A stretch of 34,503 nt of DNA from positions 1 through 34,503 of IMG/VR virus record IMGVR_UViG_3300032180_000024; one strand, given 5' to 3'. The position numbers and the translations under genes are program-made. Of the stretch, positions 30,904-34,503 are shown piece by piece. Position 1 is the stretch's first letter. Each line of letters starts with the position of its first letter. Below the pieces are notes generated by a model, which was not told the origin of the DNA, searched no databases, and saw nothing but the letters and a program-made list of their open reading frames with translations. Source of the DNA: a virus.

Positions 30904-31037
30904 CAGGACTCCTCTCCGTCGTCGTAGCAGCAGCACTCGCACAGCTCGCAGGCCAGCTCGGTGCCGCAGCCGATGTGCTCCCCTGTCCGGTCCAATGGCC
31001 AGCCATTGGAGCAGGCTGCCTGAAGTCCCTCGTCCAT
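30903..31037 (-). CDS. 44-residue Cys-rich protein, first late gene
   Basis: The stop overlaps the terminase start (ATGA). It has CSNGWPLDRTGEHIGCGTE and CELCECCCYDDGEES: seven Cys and one His, probably a compact zinc site. No good ribosome binding site precedes the ATG at 31037 (the nearest AGGGG is 12 bases away), so the start is uncertain, but the in-frame region upstream overlaps a hairpin. It would be the first gene of the leftward late operon. Confidence 0.5.
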   Translation of the reverse strand: MDEGLQAACSNGWPLDRTGEHIGCGTELACELCECCCYDDGEES

Positions 31038-31065
31038 GAGCGCAGTATGCCCCTGGGGGCAGAGC

Positions 31066-31101
31066 GAAGCCCCCCGTGCTCCGAAGTGTCCGGGGGGCTT
31101 C
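31066..31101. repeat. 11-bp perfect inverted repeat between divergent genes
   Basis: GAAGCCCCCCG at 31066-31076 and its complement at 31091-31101, loop 14 bases. It lies 29 bases upstream of the first late gene and 50 bases from the divergent gene. Neither side is followed by a T run, so it is not a standard terminator. It could be an operator, an antitermination or attenuation element for late transcription, or a relic of a terminator. Confidence 0.7.
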
Positions 31102-31150
31102 CTTGCGCATCCAACGCAACCCATCCCTCGAAAGGAACAGTGATCGAACT

Positions 31151-31381
31151 ATGACACACAGCCGCTACCGCTGTCCGGCATGCCGGGTGACCGTCATGAA
31201 GGCCGACGGCCACTACTACCTGCTGGGCCCTTGGCATGTACACAACCGGTGCGCCGTCACGTGCACCTTGTGCGACAAGCCGATCAGGAAGCCGCCCTTC
31301 GGCCAGGCCTACCGTGTGGTCGCCTGGCTCGGAGAGCCGGTCCACCAGGAGTGCAAGGAGAAGGAGCAGAAGCAGCCATGA
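31151..31381 (+). CDS. 76-residue LIM-like double zinc-finger protein
   Basis: ATG at 31151; AAAGGA lies 14 bases upstream, farther than usual. The protein has RYRCPACRVTVMKADG, then HNRCAVTCTLCDKPI and PVHQECKEKE: CxxC...HxxC followed by CxxC...HxxC, the ligand layout of a LIM domain. Such modules usually join proteins. It is coupled to the membrane protein gene that follows by a four-base overlap. Confidence 0.65.
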   Translation: MTHSRYRCPACRVTVMKADGHYYLLGPWHVHNRCAVTCTLCDKPIRKPPFGQAYRVVAWLGEPVHQECKEKEQKQP

Positions 31382-31554
31382 ACATCTTCACCCCCGTCCT
31401 GATCGTCCTGTTCGGGACGCCGCTCCTGATCACCCAGTGGGCGGTCAGGAAGCTCACCGGCAAGGTGCTCACCGAGGGCCAGGCCTGGGGAGTGCTCTTC
31501 ACGGCACTCCTGGTCACCCTGTGGGTCTCGGGGTGGTGGTTGGCACCCTCGTGA
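31378..31554 (+). CDS. 58-residue membrane protein with two transmembrane segments
   Basis: AAGGAGAAGGAGCAGAAG lies before the ATG at 31378. Segment 1 is FTPVLIVLFGTPLLITQWAV and segment 2 is AWGVLFTALLVTLWVSGWWL, joined by a short basic loop (RKLTGK). The size is close to a holin, but it is outside the late operon, opposite in direction, and followed by a terminator; a superinfection-exclusion role is as likely. No family recognised. Confidence 0.65.
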   Translation: MNIFTPVLIVLFGTPLLITQWAVRKLTGKVLTEGQAWGVLFTALLVTLWVSGWWLAPS

Positions 31555-31570
31555 CCGACACAGGATCTGA

Positions 31571-31601
31571 GAGCCCCCGGCAGCCGCCAGGGGCTCCTTT
31601 G
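31571..31601 (+). terminator. terminator after the two-gene unit
   Basis: GAGCCCC (31571-31577) pairs with GGGGCTC (31590-31596) around a 12-base loop, followed by CTTTG. It lies 16 bases after the stop of the membrane protein gene and marks the left border of the long non-coding region. Confidence 0.75.
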
Positions 31602-31619
31602 TACCAACGTTTGTACCAA
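31598..31619. repeat. tandem 10-base direct repeat, operator-like
   Basis: TTTGTACCAA occurs twice, 12 bases apart start to start (31598-31607 and 31610-31619). Each copy is itself nearly palindromic (one mismatch from TTGGTACCAA), as expected for a dimeric regulator binding site. It overlaps the terminator tail and precedes a promoter-like region. Confidence 0.55.
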
Positions 31620-31624
31620 ATCCT

Positions 31625-31663
31625 GGGTTATACGTGTAACCCCCTGCCGGGGTCTGCTATTAC
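31625..31663 (+). promoter_or_regulatory. 18-base palindrome overlapping a promoter-like sequence
   Basis: GGGTTATACGTGTAACCC at 31625-31642 is a palindrome with one mismatched pair. TGTAAC (31635-31640) and TATTAC (31658-31663), 17 bases apart, could be -35 and -10 boxes; both are far from consensus. The overlap of palindrome and -35 is a classic repressor layout. The palindrome is plain to see; the promoter reading is weak. Confidence 0.35.
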
Positions 31664-31789
31664 TAGTGGTGGCGGTGGGAGCACGCTCCCCGCTCACCGG
31701 CACTGAATGCCGATGCAGGCCGTTAGAGGGCACCGCACAAACGTGCCCGGATTCGGCCGGGCACACCCCCCTGAGAGACCAGGACGACG

Positions 31790-31873
31790 ATGGCCGGAGC
31801 GCCGGGGCGTCCACGAGGGCGGCTGATGAACATGCCGCGTACCTGGCTCGTACACCGCGCTCATCTGGAGTAA
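31790..31873 (+). CDS. possible 27-residue basic peptide
   Basis: ATG at 31790 preceded by AGGACGACG. The peptide starts MAGAPGRPRGRLMNMPRTWL and contains a GRPRGR core like an AT-hook. It sits after the hairpin GTGCCCGG/CCGGGCAC (31743-31764). There is no other support, and the surrounding region looks non-coding, so this is a low-confidence call. Confidence 0.2.
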   Translation: MAGAPGRPRGRLMNMPRTWLVHRAHLE

Positions 31874-31908
31874 TGCCCAGATGTCCCCCTCACAGGGTCC
31901 CCTGTCTC

Positions 31909-32744
31909 CCCCCGCCGGTGGCGGGGGCGCGGCGCGTTCGCCGCCGCAAACGTCGCCGGTGGCGACACGGGCGACTCGCGCCCCCGCGCGACGTCGCACA
32001 TGCGGCCGGTGGCCGCCAGAGCCCCCGGTGGGGGCTGAGGAGTCTGGGCCGTATAGGGGGAGGGGTACCATCCCCTCCCCTCGGCCCTCGTTTAACACCC
32101 CCAGGTCACAGACCTGGGCGAACGAGGGCATATCGGACACGATATGGCCTCGGGGAGGCCACGGAGTGGACTCCACTCGCTACGTCTCGTGTCGCCCACT
32201 CTCGTGCTGCTCCGCAGCACACATGTCCACTACAGGTACAGCCGCCCTTGCGGCTGTACATATGTAAGTACATTCCTTGCATGCGCACGCCTACGCGTGC
32301 GCACATGCACACATACACGCGCGCGGTGCGCGCATATACGCGCGTGACACGCGCGTGACGCACGCGATGCGTGCGCGTACGTGCATGCACACGCTGCCTG
32401 CGTGTGCACGTGGGGGTGCACATCCCTATCGGGCTGTGCCTGTTGGCTTGACATGTGCACACCACTGCTGTGGTGTGCCTGCTTTGCGCATGCGTACGTG
32501 CACGCGTGAGGCGTGCACACGCACGTGAGTGCGCCCGCACTGCGGGCCTACGCTCCTTCAGCCCCGTGAAGGGGGCTGTACGCCTCTGTGAGCGTCTCTC
32601 CCCCCGCTCTGGCCCCGTTGGGCCAGCGTGCCCCTGCGGGGCCGTGAGACAGCCGCACAGCCCTTTGGGGGCGTGCGGGGTAGGGCTGGGGCTCCCAGCG
32701 CCCCGGGGGCAGTCTCTCGATCATGGTTTCCCGCTCTAAGCGGG
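31909..32744. repeat. array of at least 25 consecutive short hairpins
   Basis: Perfect or near-perfect stems follow each other almost without gaps. Examples (stem length, loop): 31909-31927 (8, GGT); 31929-31944 (6, CGTT); 31952-31966 (6, GGT); 31971-31997 (10 with a bulge); 32002-32016 (6, GGT); 32020-32036 (7, GGT); 32057-32080 (9); 32085-32128 (8, enclosing another of 8 with loop ACA); 32129-32146 (7); 32146-32160 (6); 32164-32178 (6); 32204-32220 (7, TCC); 32236-32259 (10, CCTT); 32282-32303 (9); 32319-32333 (6, GGT); 32338-32356 (8, GAC); 32359-32375 (7, GAT); 32386-32408 (9); 32457-32478 (9, TGCT); 32498-32518 (8); 32533-32547 (6); 32559-32578 (7); 32609-32626 (7); 32730-32744 (6, CTA). 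Stem sequences differ, so this is not a repeated unit but a repeated shape. Confidence 0.8.
32280..32520. repeat. alternating purine-pyrimidine tract (Z-DNA-prone)
   Basis: Long runs of strict purine-pyrimidine alternation made of CG, CA and TG steps, for example about 34 bases from 32292 to 32325, then further runs to about 32395 and again near 32490-32520. The composition (many GCGC, GCAC, GTGC) differs sharply from the coding DNA around it. Within the tract lie several of the hairpins of the array. Confidence 0.7.
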
Positions 32745-32851
32745 GACTGTCTCCGCCGCTGCGTGTCGACAAATCGATGACTTTTTCAGATTCGTGCAGC
32801 CCTCTGACCTGCGAATACGTGCATCTCCAAAAGAATCTTGGAAAACAGCTA

Positions 32852-32878
32852 TTGACAGGGCTTGCCCGTTCATAGAGG
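32852..32878 (+). promoter_or_regulatory. candidate rightward promoter
   Basis: A perfect TTGACA (32852-32857) is followed after 15 bases by TAGAGG, close to the actinobacterial -10 pattern TAGRRT. The spacer is shorter than the usual 17-18. An AT-richer patch lies just upstream, and the spacer contains the small palindrome GGGCTTGCCC. It points toward the structured leader and the gene at 33403, about 520 bases away. Confidence 0.45.
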
Positions 32879-32933
32879 TTGGGGCTCGCAACACCACAAC
32901 TCAACAGCACGACCGAGAGGCCCGGGAGGCCCG

Positions 32934-33098
32934 CCCCACTGAGTGGGGATCGCGGATCCCGATCAGGCGCAGAGGTCGCGGAGCGGGCGTCAGCCCCCGC
33001 ACTCGGGTAGGTCGGCAGGGACAGATGTGCAGGACGGGAGAAATGGCCGGATCTTCATCCGGTCCATCAAACGGACCGCGTTGCACCCCCTTCGGGGG
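32934..33098 (+). repeat. second group of short hairpins in the leader
   Basis: CCCCAC/GTGGGG with loop TGA (32934-32948) competes with GGGATC/GATCCC with loop GCG (32946-32960). Then come CCGGAT/ATCCGG with loop CTTC (33047-33062), CGGTCC/GGACCG (33060-33078) and CCCCC/GGGGG with loop TTC (33086-33098). They continue the style of the array beyond the promoter-like site. Confidence 0.65.
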
Positions 33099-33100
33099 CT

Positions 33101-33117
33101 CCTTGAGAACTCAACAG
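33101..33117 (+). promoter_or_regulatory. rRNA-leader-like motif (boxA-type antitermination candidate)
   Basis: CCTTGAGAACTCAACAG directly follows a small C5/G5 hairpin. As I recall, nearly the same string stands in Streptomyces 16S rRNA leaders, where a hairpin plus this box supports antitermination and processing. A partial copy (ACTCAACAG) occurs at 32899-32907. Function here is inferred from that resemblance only. Confidence 0.45.
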
Positions 33118-33135
33118 TGGATATGAGGCATTCGA

Positions 33136-33382
33136 ACCAGGGGTGCGCCCGTAGGGCGTCGCACCCTGTGCAGAGGCGTAGACCGTATGCGCCGGAGTCT
33201 TGCTGCACCCCTGGTATCGATCGTCGCGCCCCCTCTCTCCAATGGGGGGCGCGGTACGGGCCTGCGCCTAGTCCGGTGGGATTCTCCCCCACCGGACGCT
33301 CCGTGGCGCAGGTGCAGGGCTTGTACAGCCTGCTTCCCGTGCAGTTCTCCCGGCCCTTGGCCGGTGGGGCTGTATGGCACCG
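33136..33382 (+). other. structured 5' leader with competing stems
   Basis: A long stem ACCAGGGGTGC (33136-33146) with its complement at 33205-33215 encloses smaller hairpins. The same left strand can pair locally with GCACCC at 33161-33166, so two shapes exclude each other. Next come CGCGCCCCC/GGGGGCGCG (33225-33253), then CCTGCGCC/GGCGCAGG (33261-33312) enclosing GTCCGGTGGG/CCCACCGGAC, then CCGGCC/GGCCGG near 33352-33366. The chain ends at the start hairpin of the next gene. It may be an attenuator or riboswitch-like control region. Confidence 0.6.
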
Positions 33383-33404
33383 ATGATCTAAGGAGAGAGA
33401 TCAT
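33362..33404 (+). promoter_or_regulatory. start-site hairpin 1 (SD in loop, ATG at stem end)
   Basis: ATGATCT (33383-33389) pairs with AGATCAT (33398-33404), a perfect 7-bp stem whose 8-base loop is AAGGAGAG. The A and T of the start codon form the last two bases of the right arm. Directly before it, with no spacer, stands a second stem CGGTG/CACCG (33362-33382). The loop keeps the ribosome site open while the stem holds the start codon. Confidence 0.7.
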
Positions 33405-33699
33405 GAGCACTGACATCGCCACTCAGTACGCCTACACCCGCGCCGGAAACATCCGTGTGTCCCCTGGCACCCTCTTGGGGGAGCCGGGGGAGCAGTGGGT
33501 GTTCAAGAGCGTGAGCCGTAAGGCGTACGGCAGCTCGTCCGGCCGCGTGCTGGTGGAGCGCTTCTGCCCGGACGGCCACGCCGTTGGCCTCGGGTGGGAG
33601 TGCTCGCACTCCTGGCACGAGAACGGCATCGAGACGCGGGAGTTCTTCCCGTCCGTCTTCGACCTCTACCTCGGCACCGAGGACGGGACGGAGGCATGA
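33403..33699 (+). CDS. 98-residue protein, first rightward gene after the leader
   Basis: ATG at 33403 with AAGGAG in the loop just upstream. It begins MSTDIATQYAYTRAGNIRVS. The middle has WVFKSVSRKAYGSSSGRVLV and RFCPDGHAVGLGWECSHSWH, with two Cys and three His that might bind a metal; the end is acidic (YLGTEDGTEA). No family recognised. It has a 1.8-kb non-coding region before it, so it is probably the first gene of a rightward unit. Confidence 0.7.
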   Translation: MSTDIATQYAYTRAGNIRVSPGTLLGEPGEQWVFKSVSRKAYGSSSGRVLVERFCPDGHAVGLGWECSHSWHENGIETREFFPSVFDLYLGTEDGTEA

Positions 33700-33779
33700 A
33701 AGAGCACCTACAGGATCTGCTGATCACCTTCTGTACCGGCTGGATCCTCGTTGAGGCGTGGCACCGACTGCGCAAGTGA
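33696..33779 (+). CDS. 27-residue membrane-type peptide
   Basis: ATGA overlap with the preceding stop; GGAGG-like ACGGAGGC stands before the ATG. It contains LQDLLITFCTGWILVEAW, a short hydrophobic span, and a basic end (HRLRK). Small membrane peptides are common in phage early regions. Function unknown. Confidence 0.5.
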   Translation: MKEHLQDLLITFCTGWILVEAWHRLRK

Positions 33780-33867
33780 CCCCTCATTGCATGGGGAGCG
33801 CACGGACCTACGGGCCCGTGCGTTGCCCGGAGCAACAGGGCTCCGATGTCAGAAGGAGAGCTGACAT
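33780..33867 (+). promoter_or_regulatory. intergenic cassette 2: three hairpins ending in an SD-loop hairpin
   Basis: In order: CGCACGG/CCGTGCG; then CGGAGC (33828-33833), loop AACAGG, GCTCCG (33840-33845); then ATGTCAG (33846-33852), loop AAGGAGAG, CTGACAT (33861-33867). The last two stems abut with no spacer. The ATG starts at 33866. Flanks GAGCGC before and GCGTTG after the first stem also occur in cassette 3. Confidence 0.75.
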
Positions 33868-34279
33868 GAACCACCGCATCACGCTGGCATCCACGGGCGC
33901 GGAAATCACCCTCGGCCGGACCTGTGTCCGCGCGGTCTCAGGTCCCCACACGGGTTCCTGGTGGCGCGTGGACGAGATTCGCAGCGTCAAGGGCGTCCAC
34001 CGCGTCTACGCGTCCCGACGGACGCGTGCGGGCCGTCAGAAGCGGTTCTTCGCACCCGAGATCTTCGGCCTTCTGGTCGAGGAACTCACCACCTGGACAC
34101 GGCACGCCCTGAACGTCGCGTGCCACGTGCGCAGGAAGTTCGACGACGGGATCATCCTCGGGGCCTTGGCCTTGGTTCCGCTCGCCCTGTTCGAGGCGTT
34201 CCACGGCGGGGAGTACACCCGCCATCTGATCGAAATGCTCTTCAACTCCCGCGCCAACGGCGGCGGGGGAGAGCACTGA
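33866..34279 (+). CDS. 137-residue protein with C-terminal membrane segment
   Basis: ATG at 33866 fits the cassette. The N-terminal half is beta-rich and basic (ITLASTGAEITLGRTCVRAV, HRVYASRRTRAGRQKR). The C-terminal half has a helix (EIFGLLVEELTTWTRHALNV) and one hydrophobic span (DGIILGALALVPLALFEAF). The tail is Gly-rich. It may sit in the membrane with the basic part in the cytoplasm. No family recognised. Confidence 0.7.
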   Translation: MNHRITLASTGAEITLGRTCVRAVSGPHTGSWWRVDEIRSVKGVHRVYASRRTRAGRQKRFFAPEIFGLLVEELTTWTRHALNVACHVRRKFDDGIILGALALVPLALFEAFHGGEYTRHLIEMLFNSRANGGGGEH

Positions 34280-34366
34280 TCCGACGCAGCATGCAGAGCG
34301 CCCACCCCCAAGGGGTGGGCGTTGTGCGGAGCTGTTCGGCTCCGACGTCGTAAGGAGAGACGACAT
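34280..34366 (+). promoter_or_regulatory. intergenic cassette 3: three hairpins ending in an SD-loop hairpin
   Basis: In order: CGCCCACCCC, loop CAA, GGGGTGGGCG, flanked as in cassette 2 by GAG and TTG; then CGGAGC (34327-34332), loop TGTTCG, GCTCCG (34339-34344); then ACGTCGT (34345-34351), loop AAGGAGAG, ACGACAT (34360-34366), with one C-A mismatch. The ATG starts at 34365. The geometry is the same as in cassettes 1 and 2, base for base, from loop to start codon. Confidence 0.75.
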
Positions 34367-34503
34367 GATCATGTACGACCTGATGCAGGGTACGCAGGCC
34401 TCCGTGTCCACGGAGCCTGCTCTGTGCATCGTCACGTCCGCGCCGTACTGGGCGTCCGACTTCCCGGACCGCGACGGCCGTCTGACCGTCGCGTTCTGGA
34501 CCG
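34365..34503 (+). CDS. start of a rightward gene (cut by the window edge)
   Basis: ATG at 34365 in the cassette, then MIMYDLMQGTQASVSTEPAL and SAPYWASDFPDRDGRLTVAF. High GC at third positions supports coding. Only 46 residues are visible; no family recognised. The gene continues beyond the right edge. Confidence 0.65.
   Translation, partial: MIMYDLMQGTQASVSTEPALCIVTSAPYWASDFPDRDGRLTVAFWT

Larger units (their letters stand above)
31555..33402. other. 1.85-kb non-coding, highly structured region
   Basis: No open frame here has the codon use of the neighbouring genes. The longer frames translate to Arg/Pro/Thr-rich or His/Cys-rich low-complexity strings typical of non-coding GC-rich DNA. The region separates the terminase-side genes from the rightward genes at the right edge. 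It holds operator-like repeats on the left, a hairpin array, an alternating purine-pyrimidine tract, an AT-richer patch near 32765-32855 with a promoter-like site, and a structured leader up to 33402. A replication origin or packaging site is possible here; I cannot place either. Confidence 0.75.

Noticed and set aside
27898-30927. A 1009-codon plus-strand open frame opposite the endolysin and terminase
   Set aside because: Antisense shadow; the minus-strand genes carry clear catalytic motifs and ribosome sites.
31694-32176. A 160-codon open frame on the minus strand in the same region
   Set aside because: Same reasons: arbitrary composition, no binding site, and it would read across the GGT-loop hairpins.
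31666-32358. A 230-codon open frame on the plus strand inside the non-coding region
   Set aside because: The product is Arg/Pro/Thr/His low-complexity, runs through many hairpins and the alternating tract, lacks a ribosome binding site and has codon use unlike the real genes.
31909-32744. CRISPR array
   Set aside because: No repeated unit with regular spacing; stems differ in sequence and spacing is irregular, and no cas gene is near.
31909-33130. Phage chromosome end or telomere
   Set aside because: The palindrome chain recalls Streptomyces telomeres, but sequence continues as normal coding DNA on both sides and no telomere-protein gene is seen, so I list it only as an analogy.

Overview
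This window is part of the genome of a tailed phage of a high-GC actinobacterium, most likely Streptomyces. The reasons are very high GC at third codon positions, frequent GTG starts, GGAGG-type ribosome binding sites, a tRNA whose D arm and anticodon arm match, from memory, the Streptomyces initiator tRNA, and a sequence resembling an actinobacterial rRNA leader. The virion looks short-tailed (podovirus-like): there is a terminase, portal, scaffold, capsid and adaptor set and several large internal virion proteins, two with cell-wall hydrolase domains, but no tape-measure protein, no tail-tube gene and no frameshifted tail-assembly chaperone pair.

Layout. (1) 1-4626, plus strand: the end of an early/replication operon. 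It holds the end of a RecA/DnaB-type helicase, a Holliday-junction-resolvase-like nuclease, a primase split into zinc-finger and TOPRIM frames, then a run of tiny overlapping genes, ending in a strong hairpin terminator at 4665-4717. (2) 31037 down to 4720, minus strand: one nearly gap-free late operon. In transcription order it holds a small Cys-rich protein, large terminase (with an N-terminal helix-turn-helix), a small protein, amidase endolysin, portal, small structural proteins, a 1680-residue internal virion protein, a 299-residue virion protein, NlpC/P60 and lytic-transglycosylase virion proteins (paralogues of each other), a 407-residue virion protein, an initiator-like tRNA, a terminator, scaffold, major capsid, head proteins, adaptor, two tail-spike or fibre proteins, several tiny zinc-ribbon proteins, a peptidoglycan-binding protein and two small membrane proteins (holin candidates). 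(3) 31151-31554, plus strand: a small zinc-finger gene and a small membrane-protein gene, closed by a terminator. (4) 31555-33402: about 1.85 kb with no convincing gene but extraordinary secondary structure. It has operator-like repeats, at least 25 consecutive short hairpins, a long alternating purine-pyrimidine tract, a candidate promoter, an rRNA-leader-like motif and a chain of long stems. (5) 33403 to the right edge, plus strand: small genes of unknown function. The three main ones are each preceded by a structured intergenic cassette in which the Shine-Dalgarno sequence AAGGAGAG is the loop of a hairpin and the start codon lies at the end of its stem.

The strongest candidates for something undescribed are the start-site hairpin cassettes (stem sequence changes, structure and loop do not), the long hairpin array beside them, and the phage-borne initiator-like tRNA. 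If the genome is circular or circularly permuted, the rightward genes at the right edge could be the beginning of the same early operon whose end is seen at the left edge; this is an inference. All domain assignments come from motifs read by eye; no database search was possible.
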